Assembly: GCF_024347215.1 (NCBI RefSeq)
Contig: NZ_AP025282.1
Span: forward strand, 1,364,001-1,428,000
Direction: 5' to 3'
DNA: 64,000 nt
Source: Aliamphritea ceti
Lineage (GTDB): Bacteria > Pseudomonadota > Gammaproteobacteria > Pseudomonadales > Balneatricaceae
Made by a program: the position numbers and the translations under genes. Below are positions 52,402 to 64,000 of the stretch, piece by piece (the stretch's first letter is position 1; the number at the start of each line of letters is the position of its first letter). The notes under the pieces were generated by a model that searched no databases, was not told where the DNA came from, and saw nothing but the letters and a program-made list of their open reading frames with translations.

Positions 52402-53406
52402 TTATTTATGTAGCAGCATTGCCATATCTAATAATTGTTTGTTCACGGGTTTGGTTTTTTCCATCACATCCCGTAACGGCACGGTACATATCTGACTTTC
52501 ACAGATTCCCACCATTATATCGCTGTAGCCAGCTTTGAGATATTCAACAGCCGATGTCGCCAGGCATGAAGCTAGTACTCTGTCACGGCCTGTAGGTTGT
52601 CCGCCACGCTGAATATGTCCGAGAATACATACGCCAGGGGATTCTCCTTGTTCTTCAAGTCGTTGAGCAAGACGGTAAGTTAAACCTGGTCGCGGACCTT
52701 CAGCGACAACGATAATTCCGCTACTGCCTTTACCTTCCTGACGATTGTTTGCCAGAGAAAAACATAGCGCTTCCAGCTTAAATTCAGTTTCAGGTACGAC
52801 AATCATTTCTGCACCGCAGGCGATACCCACCTGAGTTGCGATGTGGCCTGAGTTTCTCCCCATTACTTCGACGAGAAATAAACGCTCGTGTGAAACCGCA
52901 GTATCACGAATTTTATCGATGCCTTCCAGGGCGGTATTAACTGCCGTATCAAAACCTATAGTGTCATCAGTACCAAACATATCATTGTCGATTGTGCCTG
53001 GCAGGCCTATAACCGGAATCCCACTTTCCTGCGTTAGAAGATGAGCGCCAGAAAGCGAGCCATCACCGCCGATAACAATTAAACCATCAATGCCGTTTTT
53101 TTTAAGAATTTCAGCTGCCTGATTCCGTACAACCGGATCTCGGAAAGCATCACACCGGTCACTTTTAAGTAAAGTTCCGCCTCGCTGAATAATGTTTGTG
53201 ACATCACTGGCTGCTAATTCAACCATGTCACCAATAATCAGGCCACTATAGCCGCGGTTAACGCCATAAACTTTAATGCCCTGGTTGATGGCTGCACGGA
53301 CGACACCGCGGATAGCGGGATTCATGCCCGGGGAATCACCACCGCTGGTAAGCACTGCAATTGCTCTGAGTGAGCGGGTCTGTTCGAGTTGTGGTAGTTG
53401 ATACAT
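52402..53406 (-). CDS. pfkA: 6-phosphofructokinase, ATP-dependent
   Basis: Glycolytic kinase making fructose 1,6-bisphosphate, 334 aa. AVLTSGGDSPGMN is the N-terminal ATP site, GGDGS indicates ATP rather than pyrophosphate as donor, and GTIDNDMFGTDDTIGFDTA holds the catalytic Asp. Start at ATG 53406, with GAGGAAGGA just upstream; an in-frame TTG 19 codons earlier has no such signal. PfkA indicates a working Embden-Meyerhof route. Confidence 0.96.
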   Translation of the reverse strand: MYQLPQLEQTRSLRAIAVLTSGGDSPGMNPAIRGVVRAAINQGIKVYGVNRGYSGLIIGDMVELAASDVTNIIQRGGTLLKSDRCDAFRDPVVRNQAAEILKKNGIDGLIVIGGDGSLSGAHLLTQESGIPVIGLPGTIDNDMFGTDDTIGFDTAVNTALEGIDKIRDTAVSHERLFLVEVMGRNSGHIATQVGIACGAEMIVVPETEFKLEALCFSLANNRQEGKGSSGIIVVAEGPRPGLTYRLAQRLEEQGESPGVCILGHIQRGGQPTGRDRVLASCLATSAVEYLKAGYSDIMVGICESQICTVPLRDVMEKTKPVNKQLLDMAMLLHK

Positions 53407-53550
53407 AAATGAATCCTTCCTCAGCGATTCCTTAAATATGAGTGACTTAACTAAATTAGACAAGCACTTTACCTGGGATATCTGACGCTTTTATTAAGAA
53501 AGCCCGGATTACGCTTATACTTATCCAAGTGCTGAACCGAGGCTTGTTAA

Positions 53551-55269
53551 ATGAGTAATACGTCAGAAATAGCATTACAGATTTTGAATGCTTTTATTGA
53601 GTACCGGCAAATATTTCAGAGCATCGCTCGTGAAGCAAAAGACTGCTTTGAACAGAGTCAGTGGCGACAGTTACAGGATATTTCTTCACGCCGCATAGAT
53701 CTTTATGCGTTAAAAGTCAGGGAGGTTGCGAACCAGATTTCAGTACAAGCGGTATCAGGCTGGCGATGGTCTGAAGTAAAAAAAGAATATGCCGCGCTGG
53801 TGGCTGTTCGTGCAGATACTGAATTAGCCGAAACATTCTTTAACTCTGTTTATAGTCGTATTGAAGGGGATCATCCCAGTGCCCAGGCGCAGTTATTCAT
53901 TCCCCGTGAGCGTATAAAGCATTCGGGCAGTAGAGGCGTTTATCGACAGTATTTACTAAGCAGCGGCATCTATAACATGTTGCGAAGTATGTTAGATGAC
54001 TGTGGCTTTAATATTGGTTGGGAGAATCGGCGGCGTGATATCTGCAACTTAATGCGCTATATGCGGGAGCAATGGGTAGAGGGGGCCGAAAAAGGCAGTC
54101 AACTTGCTTCCGATAACACGGTAGATGTTATTCATAGTCTGTTCTTCAGGAATAAAGCTGCTTATCTGGTTGGCAGGCTAAATAGAGAAGGTAAGCAATC
54201 TCCTTTCGTGATTGCTTTGTTACTGAATGAGGAAGGTAAGTTGTATGTTGATACTGCAGTCAGTCATCCGGATCAGGTTTCAGTTATCTTCAGTTTTACC
54301 CGGGCATATTTTTTAGTAGATGCAGAGGCGCCTGTTCAGTTTATTGAATTTTTGCATCAGTTGATTCCTCTGAAGTCCCGGGCTGAGCTTTATAATTCGA
54401 TCGGATTTTATAAACAGGGTAAAGCTGAGTTTTATCGGGACTTCATGAAGCACCTCTCTGAATCGGATGATGTCTTCTGCCCCGCAGAAGGGATTAAAGG
54501 CATGGTGATGACGGTATTTACACTGCCTTCATATCCCGTCGTATTCAAGATAATCAAAGACCGCTTTTCCTCTTCTAAGCAAGTCTCGCGCGCAGTAGTC
54601 AAAGATCGCTATGCGCTTGTGAAGCATCATGACAGAGCTGGACGCCTGGCAGATACTCAGGAGTTTGTGAATTTACAATTGCCTTTGGCTCGGTTTGATC
54701 CTGAGTTGCTAACTGAGCTGGAAGCTATTGCTGGATCATCTGTTGAATCAACTGATGATCAGTTACTTATTAAGCATGTATGGGTGGAACGCAGGATGAC
54801 GCCGCTCAATATGTATTTGCAGGAAGCATTACAGCAAGAGAATGAAGAACAACTGTTTCATGGCATTAATGAGTTTGGCAAATGTATCAAGGAGCTTGCC
54901 GCCGCGAATATCTTTGCCGGGGATATGCTGTTTAAGAATTTCGGCGTTACCCGGCACGGCAGAATAGTGTTTTATGATTATGATGAAATCATGTATCTGA
55001 CAGCATGTAACTTCAGGCATATTCCGGAAGCCATGTACCCTGAGCAAGAGCTTGCAGATGAGCCTTGGTATTCGGTAGGGCCTGCTGATGTATTTCCAGA
55101 AGAGTTTAATCTCTTAACTGCATGTGACCGTAAGATAAGGAAACTGTTTAATGAATTACACAGTGAGTTATTAACAGTTGAATGGTGGCAAAAGGTTCAG
55201 AAGCAGGTAGAGGAGGGAGATATAGTGGATTTATATCCTTATCGCCGTCATCAGCGTTTTGAGCGTTAG
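53551..55269 (+). CDS. aceK: AceK, isocitrate dehydrogenase kinase/phosphatase
   Basis: Bifunctional enzyme that switches isocitrate dehydrogenase off and on and so directs carbon to the glyoxylate bypass. The 572-aa protein has the N-terminal regulatory domain and a protein-kinase-like domain with PAEGIKGMVMTVFTLPSYPVVFKII near residue 310, GDMLFKNFGVTRHGRIVFYDYDEI near 455 and FNLLTACDRKIR near the end. It is not next to aceA or aceB here; it stands alone before the rRNA operon. Confidence 0.97.
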   Translation: MSNTSEIALQILNAFIEYRQIFQSIAREAKDCFEQSQWRQLQDISSRRIDLYALKVREVANQISVQAVSGWRWSEVKKEYAALVAVRADTELAETFFNSVYSRIEGDHPSAQAQLFIPRERIKHSGSRGVYRQYLLSSGIYNMLRSMLDDCGFNIGWENRRRDICNLMRYMREQWVEGAEKGSQLASDNTVDVIHSLFFRNKAAYLVGRLNREGKQSPFVIALLLNEEGKLYVDTAVSHPDQVSVIFSFTRAYFLVDAEAPVQFIEFLHQLIPLKSRAELYNSIGFYKQGKAEFYRDFMKHLSESDDVFCPAEGIKGMVMTVFTLPSYPVVFKIIKDRFSSSKQVSRAVVKDRYALVKHHDRAGRLADTQEFVNLQLPLARFDPELLTELEAIAGSSVESTDDQLLIKHVWVERRMTPLNMYLQEALQQENEEQLFHGINEFGKCIKELAAANIFAGDMLFKNFGVTRHGRIVFYDYDEIMYLTACNFRHIPEAMYPEQELADEPWYSVGPADVFPEEFNLLTACDRKIRKLFNELHSELLTVEWWQKVQKQVEEGDIVDLYPYRRHQRFER

Positions 55270-55357
55270 TTTCTGATGTGGTTTTGTAAAGAAGGAGAGT
55301 GTTTAGGCCTTTGTTACAGTCAGATAACACTAATTTTTAAATTCTGTGAAAAGGCTG

Positions 55358-55385
55358 TTGACTCTTTTCAGCTGGTCCCTATAAT
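55358..55385 (+). promoter_or_regulatory. rRNA operon promoter P1
   Basis: TTGACT at 55358-55363 and TATAAT at 55380-55385 with a 16-bp spacer, followed by a GC-rich discriminator (ACGCCCCC), the typical stringently controlled rrn arrangement. Confidence 0.9.
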
Positions 55386-55570
55386 ACGCCCCCACATTGA
55401 GACGCAAGACAGCGGCAACGCAGACAAGCAGACACAATGAGAAACAAAGTAACTCACTGATAAACAGCTTGTTTTGAAGTTCGAGTGAAATGCTTCGACC
55501 GGAACGAAAGTTTGTTTTTCCGGTTTTGAAACATTCTGCGGAATGATTCAAAATCTTCTGAAAATAAGCG

Positions 55571-55598
55571 TTGACTTCCACCGGGTGTTGAGTAGAAT
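55571..55598 (+). promoter_or_regulatory. rRNA operon promoter P2
   Basis: TTGACT at 55571-55576 and TAGAAT at 55593-55598, spacer 16 bp, then ACGCACC. It lies 213 bp after P1, giving the tandem promoter layout common in rrn operons. Confidence 0.88.
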
Positions 55599-55662
55599 AC
55601 GCACCTCGCTTGAGACGACAGCAGCCACGGTCAACACCGACTGCTGAGACGGATTAAGCAAC

Positions 55663-55673
55663 GCTCTTTAACA
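55663..55673 (+). promoter_or_regulatory. boxA antitermination site in the rRNA leader
   Basis: GCTCTTTAACA matches the rrn boxA consensus bound by NusB-NusE. The same sequence recurs before the 23S gene at 57705-57715. Confidence 0.9.
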
Positions 55674-55822
55674 ATTTGATCAGATAATTCGTGTGGGCGC
55701 TTGTTGAGATGAAGCACAAAAGCTTTATCAAAGATAAGCAACCTAGTGAATTCATTTATGAGATTTACAAAGTTAGTTTAACTTTGAGCTAGATTTAAGA
55801 CACTGTTTACAGTGTCGAAATT

Positions 55823-57362
<1,540 letters not shown>

Positions 57363-57447
57363 AACGATAGCGGATTCTCAGCAAGCGTTCACACGAATTA
57401 TCTGATCAGAATGTAAAGAGAGCGAATTGGTATTTATACCAAGACAT

Positions 57448-57524
<77 letters not shown>

Positions 57525-57872
57525 ACCTTTCCTTTCTCTTCGTTGAAGCAATACCTCACATGGCAGACTATGTGTCGGATTACTTCGCCTTGATAAAGAA
57601 AAGCTTGGCAGTGATGTAATGATCGCATTATCGCTCAAGTTTATGAAAGTTTTAAAAAATATTCACGATGTTGTGACTATCTTTTAAAGCTTTTTGCTTT
57701 AAACGCTCTTTAACAATTTAAATCCTGTAAAAAACGAGAATTAAGAAGTAAAAAATGTACAAGCGCTAATCCGGCGTAAATGTATCGTTACTTCAGCGTT
57801 ATTTACTTTGTATAAAGTAGATGGCTATGAAGTTTTATCAGTCACTTTGAATCAGACCCTTTTGGGTTATAT
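57525..57872 (+). other. Spacer between tRNA-Ile and 23S rRNA
   Basis: About 350 bases with a second boxA (57705-57715) but no tRNA-Ala, which usually follows tRNA-Ile in this position. The sequence just before 23S can pair with its 3' flank to form the RNase III processing stem. No other feature seen. Confidence 0.8.
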
Positions 57873-60762
<2,890 letters not shown>

Positions 60763-60921
60763 ATAACGCCAAAAGCGTTTGGTTGTGTGATTACACAACA
60801 CGGATCAAGTGATTGATGAAGATACATTGCTGCAAAGCATGTTGGATTAGAGTTTGTACATCATCTTAAGACTCGGATTAGCCTGAAGAAGGCATACAGG
60901 ATTTTTATTGTTACAGTTTTT

Positions 60922-61042
60922 TGCTTGGCGACCATAGCGAGATGGAACCACCCGATCCCTTACCGAACTCGGAAGTGAAACGTCTTAGCGCCGATGGTAG
61001 TGTGGGGATTCCCCATGTGAGAGTAGGTCATCGCCAAGCACC
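60922..61042 (+). rRNA. rrf: 5S ribosomal RNA
   Basis: About 121 bases; TGCTTGGCG at the 5' end pairs with CGCCAAGCA at the 3' end, and the core CCGAACTCGGAAGTGAAACG is diagnostic. Ends are placed by this terminal stem. No tRNA follows it. Confidence 0.97.
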
Positions 61043-61052
61043 TATTTAAGAA

Positions 61053-61082
61053 ACCCTGCTACGTTGTAGCAGGGTTTTTTCG
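61053..61082 (+). terminator. rRNA operon terminator T1
   Basis: Perfect 12-bp stem AAACCCTGCTAC with GTAGCAGGGTTT and a 3-base loop, followed by Ts. Confidence 0.93.
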
Positions 61083-61102
61083 TGTGATTTCACGAACATA
61101 AT

Positions 61103-61147
61103 AATAAGAAAACCCCTGATCGTAATCCGGTCAGGGGTTTTCTTATT
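61103..61147. terminator. Second, bidirectional hairpin after the rRNA operon
   Basis: A perfect 17-bp inverted repeat (61103-61119 with 61131-61147) containing AACCCCTGA and its complement, with an 11-base loop. It is a likely second terminator backing up T1. Confidence 0.85.
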
Positions 61148-61245
61148 CTTGATACATGCCTTACCAAAAGTCAGGCTGTAAAGGCGGCTTAGTATTTACC
61201 AGCTAAGCTTAAGTAATCGTTTATTTTGAGAATCTGGTTGTCGTA

Positions 61246-61899
61246 ATGATGGCACATTCTAATTACCACATGCCTTATATGGCTGGTGTTATGCCGCCGT
61301 TTTTCTTTGCCTGCCGGCAGGAAGGGATGTGGTACGGCCTTAACAGTACCGCTGATGAAACGGTCAATTCTGGTGAATTACTGGCGTGGTTGCGCGGGTT
61401 TGATGAGCGTATTGAGCTTGAAACTTATCAGAATAAACGTGGTGAGCAGATGTATTCTGCTTGCATATGTTTTCCGAACATCCCACTGAAACGTATGACT
61501 ACTTCACGTCTTAAGCCTTATGTTACTAAGCATCGACGTTCGAAAAATGGTGGTTATTTTATTACAGAAACCAAGTTATACCTGCCGTTAGTCTCTTCAG
61601 TGATTATGGCAAACATGCTTCAGGATCTTAAGGTAGGTCTGAATATGTTGGATGAGGTTGAAACTGTAATGGCGCATGTGAAACTAATGGAGTCTCGCAG
61701 AACTGCCTGTGCTGTTGAAGTAGAAGGAAAGCTGGGTTCTAAGTTATCTGCCGATCAGATGGGGCGCTATACAGCAGGGTATTTACAGTATGATGCTGAA
61801 GTAAGCCGCTCAGATAAAGAAGCTAAGACGTTATTAAATAATGCGGTGCGTAAAATCAGTCAGGTTTATTCTGATTGGGAAGAGTTCTGTCAGATCTAA
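61246..61899 (+). CDS. Hypothetical protein of 217 aa
   Basis: I do not recognise a family. The protein is soluble, without signal peptide or clear membrane segments. It contains a basic middle part (SRLKPYVTKHRRSKNGGYF, about residues 87-105) and a long helical C-terminal half from about residue 125 to the end. Cysteines are scattered without a metal-site pattern. The start ATG-ATG at 61246 has only weak ribosome-binding sequence. It is monocistronic between the rRNA terminators and its own terminator. Confidence 0.7.
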   Translation: MMAHSNYHMPYMAGVMPPFFFACRQEGMWYGLNSTADETVNSGELLAWLRGFDERIELETYQNKRGEQMYSACICFPNIPLKRMTTSRLKPYVTKHRRSKNGGYFITETKLYLPLVSSVIMANMLQDLKVGLNMLDEVETVMAHVKLMESRRTACAVEVEGKLGSKLSADQMGRYTAGYLQYDAEVSRSDKEAKTLLNNAVRKISQVYSDWEEFCQI

Positions 61900-61926
61900 A
61901 AAAGCCCGCGATTAAGCGGGCTTTTT
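61899..61926. terminator. Terminator between convergent genes
   Basis: AAAAAGCCCGC pairs with GCGGGCTTTTT around a short loop, with A-runs and T-runs on either side, so it serves both the hypothetical gene and amt. Confidence 0.93.
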
Positions 61927-61939
61927 ATTGTGCTGAGTA

Positions 61940-63148
61940 TTAATCCATATACATGGATTCTATCTTATGAATTGACAGGTCAGCGCCGTTGAATTCTTGT
62001 TCTTCGTCAAGGCGAAGTCCGCAAAGAGCTTTAATAGTACCATACACAATTAAGCCACCTACAACAGCGACGGCAATGCCTGCCAGGGTGCCAATGACTT
62101 GTGACATAAGACTTACGCCACCTAACCCTCCTAACGCGGTGCTGCCAAAAATACCAGCTGCAATGCCTCCCCAGGCACCACATAAACCATGTAGTGGCCA
62201 CACACCCAGGACATCATCAATCTTCCAGCGATTCTGGGCGGTAGTGAACATCCAGACAAATAATGCACCTGCAACTACGCCGACAAATAGTGCACCAATA
62301 GGATGCATAATGTCAGAACCGGCACAGATTGCTACCAGCCCTGCCAGAGGACCATTGTGAATAAAGCCAGGGTCGTTTTTACCAAAGATCAGTGATGCAA
62401 TAATGCCACCAACCATTGCCATCAGGCTGTTAACAGCGACTAACCCGGAAATCCCATCCAGTGTCTGAGCAGACATAACATTAAAGCCAAACCAGCCAAT
62501 ACACAGAATCCAGGCACCCAGGGCCAGGAATGGAATGTTGGATGGCGGGAAAGCCATCAGACGTCCTGATTTATAGCGGCCTTTTCGCACGCCAAGCAGT
62601 AATACCGCGATTAATCCCAGCCATCCACCAACACCGTGAACAACAACTGATCCGGCGAAGTCGTGGAACTGAGCGCCAAAACTGCTCTCAAGCCACGCTT
62701 GAAAACCATAGTTACCATTCCAGATCATGCCTTCAAAAAGTGGGTATACGATACCAACTAACAATGAAGATGCGATCAGGAAAGGCCAGAAACGTGCGCG
62801 CTCTGCGATACCTCCAGAAACAATTGCAGGAATCGCTGCAGCAAACGTCATTAAGAAAAAGAACTTAACCAGCTCATAGCCATTCCCGGCGGCAAGGGTT
62901 TCGGCATCTCTGAAGAAAGTGACATCATAGGCGATCCAGTAACCGACGAAGAAATATGCCACTGCAGAAAAGCCGAAGTCAGTCATGATTTTAACTAAGG
63001 CATTTACCTGATTTTTCTGCCGGACAGTACCGACTTCCAAAAAGGCAAAGCCTGCATGCATGGCAAATACCATGATTGCACCCATGAGAATAAACAGAGT
63101 ATTTGAACCCTGCATTAAGGTTTCTACTGCACTGTTAATGCTTTCCAC
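61940..63148 (-). CDS. amt: Ammonium transporter (Amt family)
   Basis: Inner-membrane ammonium channel with 11 helices. The twin pore histidines lie in SVVVHGVGGW and WPLHGLCGAWGG, and HAGFAFLEVGTVRQKNQVNA is the family's first-helix region. I place the start at GTG 63148 (402 aa), because GGAG lies 6 bases before it and the protein then begins MESINSAVETLMQG; an in-frame GTG at 63256 would add 36 residues without a binding site. No glnK partner is adjacent. A sigma-54 promoter lies upstream. Confidence 0.94.
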   Translation of the reverse strand: MESINSAVETLMQGSNTLFILMGAIMVFAMHAGFAFLEVGTVRQKNQVNALVKIMTDFGFSAVAYFFVGYWIAYDVTFFRDAETLAAGNGYELVKFFFLMTFAAAIPAIVSGGIAERARFWPFLIASSLLVGIVYPLFEGMIWNGNYGFQAWLESSFGAQFHDFAGSVVVHGVGGWLGLIAVLLLGVRKGRYKSGRLMAFPPSNIPFLALGAWILCIGWFGFNVMSAQTLDGISGLVAVNSLMAMVGGIIASLIFGKNDPGFIHNGPLAGLVAICAGSDIMHPIGALFVGVVAGALFVWMFTTAQNRWKIDDVLGVWPLHGLCGAWGGIAAGIFGSTALGGLGGVSLMSQVIGTLAGIAVAVVGGLIVYGTIKALCGLRLDEEQEFNGADLSIHKIESMYMD

Positions 63149-63283
63149 AGCGGTCTCCGAAGCGTTCTGTGCACTAATTGGAGTCAGATTGAAATTGATC
63201 CGCACCAATAAAGAGCGTTGATTATTTGTTATGTTGCAAAACAGAGCCCTATGCACTGTTTTTGCGATTTATGCTTCTTTTAT

Positions 63284-63299
63284 TGCAGGAGCTGTGCCA
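63284..63299 (-). promoter_or_regulatory. Sigma-54 promoter of amt
   Basis: On the minus strand TGGCACAGCTCCTGCA matches the RpoN consensus TGGCACRNNNNTTGCW, with GG and GC exactly 10 bases apart (-24/-12). The transcript would start near 63272. This predicts nitrogen control through NtrC, although I found no clear NtrC site nearby. Confidence 0.85.
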
Positions 63300-63334
63300 G
63301 TTTCGGGCCAGATAATTTTTAAGTGGAATAAAAA

Positions 63335-63356
63335 AAACCGGGAGAGTTCCCGGTTT
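63335..63356 (-). terminator. Terminator of mnmH
   Basis: AAACCGGGA pairs with TCCCGGTTT across a 4-base loop; on the minus strand it is followed by a T-run. It lies about 35 bp after the mnmH stop and just upstream of the amt promoter. Confidence 0.92.
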
Positions 63357-63390
63357 GATGATTTATTGAAAGCGTATCTGAAGTTTGATG

Positions 63391-64000
63391 TTACTTTAGG
63401 TTATGCAGATAATCCTGACATTCCTGCCAACTGCCCCGGTAAACAATCCGATCCGCTTTATTGCCGAGCTGGTAGGTATACATAGGGTCGTAATACCACT
63501 CTAAAAGTGGGCTCAGCCAGTTCAGGTGTTGGCTAAATCCCTCACCTGTTTGTTGGGCTGATATAGCCTGTTCCATCATTTTGCGAAGCTCACGCCAGCG
63601 TTCACTTCCGAGTCGCTTGCGAATTTTATCCAGGCCACTCAATAAGTATTCTGCGCACAGGTGTGAGCCTTCTTGTGCACCATAGTGTTCTATATGGGAG
63701 TGATGCATATCGATTACATATTCCTGAAGAAGATTTTGTAAACGGGTTTCGAGGTCTTCTTCAACGACAACAATTGGTGCTTTTTGCATTTTCAGGTGGA
63801 GTGAATGGGGGATATCTACACTGCCGATGATACGTCCTTCATCTTCAAGTACCAGTTCACTGATATTGGCATTACGTAGTTTTAATAACGCGATTGCAAG
63901 TTGGTTTTCAAAATTAATTTGTGAACTTTGTGGGGTGACATAGCGACCGAAACTTGAGCCTCTGTGGTTGGCCGCACCTTCCAGATCTACGGCGTTTTTC
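63391..64000 (-). CDS. mnmH: MnmH (SelU), tRNA 2-selenouridine synthase, 3' part
   Basis: The gene is cut by the window edge: the frame stays open from 64000 and 202 C-terminal codons are present. The visible part begins within VDLEGAANHRGSSFGRYV, the conserved segment of MnmH, and continues with QINFENQLAIALLK, LEDEGRIIGSVDIP and IVVVEEDLETRLQNLLQEYV. MnmH replaces sulfur by selenium at the wobble 2-thiouridine of certain tRNAs; its N-terminal rhodanese domain lies beyond the window. Its presence implies a selenophosphate synthase gene elsewhere. Confidence 0.93.
   Translation of the reverse strand, partial: KNAVDLEGAANHRGSSFGRYVTPQSSQINFENQLAIALLKLRNANISELVLEDEGRIIGSVDIPHSLHLKMQKAPIVVVEEDLETRLQNLLQEYVIDMHHSHIEHYGAQEGSHLCAEYLLSGLDKIRKRLGSERWRELRKMMEQAISAQQTGEGFSQHLNWLSPLLEWYYDPMYTYQLGNKADRIVYRGSWQECQDYLHNLK

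Noticed and set aside
63231..63485. 84-codon plus-strand frame between amt and mnmH
   Set aside because: It runs through the sigma-54 promoter and the mnmH terminator and has no family resemblance.

Overview
The window is chromosomal DNA of a marine-type gammaproteobacterium. The gene orders mlaFEDCB-ibaG-murA-hisGD and groESL, the E. coli-like 16S, 23S and 5S genes, L-carnitine breakdown genes and an aryl polyene cluster suggest the Oceanospirillales (an Oceanospirillaceae genus such as Amphritea or Neptunomonas). The genus is an impression; a 16S comparison would settle it. I see no phage, insertion sequence, integron or CRISPR array.

Layout. 0.36-7.0 kb: phospholipid transport operon mlaFEDCB, ibaG, murA, then hisG-hisD. 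7.1-13.2 kb: a 2-hydroxyacid dehydrogenase, a FabG-like reductase, fxsA, groES-groEL behind a clear heat-shock (sigma-32) promoter, and an HPt/HD-GYP-like signalling protein. 13.4-17.1 kb: carnitine catabolism (a dehydrogenase-thioesterase fusion, a BKACE-type cleavage enzyme and a GlxA/CdhR-type activator). 17.1-19.8 kb: dgkA-eptA and a SemiSWEET. 20.0-24.7 kb: sulfate assimilation (cysD, cysN, a TauE-type exporter, an Fe-S type cysH). 24.7-27.5 kb: a PepSY protein, response regulator and histidine kinase operon with a perfect CusR-like palindrome in front. 27.5-43.2 kb: a complete aryl polyene locus, namely a divergent phosphopantetheinyl transferase and one 16-gene operon with a strong terminator. 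43.3-45.8 kb: rarD, a Gate-domain membrane protein and an Lrp regulator. 45.8-48.8 kb: two tandem minus-strand CsrB/RsmZ-like small RNAs, a TPP riboswitch and thiC. 48.8-55.3 kb: a DUF5062-like protein, an MBL hydrolase, a small orphan, zapE, a lipoate-ligase-like protein, pfkA and aceK. 55.3-61.1 kb: a ribosomal RNA operon with two promoters and only tRNA-Ile in its spacer. 61.2-64 kb: an orphan gene, an amt transporter behind a sigma-54 promoter, and the 3' part of mnmH.

How it fits together. The aryl polyene operon carries starter activation (ApeH, fused to an ApeI dehydratase), two carrier proteins, condensing enzymes (ApeO, ApeR and the non-catalytic partner ApeC), ketoreductase, dehydratase, glycosyl- and acyltransferases, and LolA/MMPL/lipoprotein export parts. 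It also carries a flavoenzyme with the flavin-dependent-halogenase fingerprint, so the pigment may be halogenated. In the sulfur locus, the Fe-S type CysH uses APS directly, and CysN carries a C-terminal domain that looks like an APS kinase without its ATP-binding loop; the two observations explain each other. The twin small RNAs each carry ten GGA motifs and end in a terminator hairpin, as expected of RNAs that titrate CsrA/RsmA.
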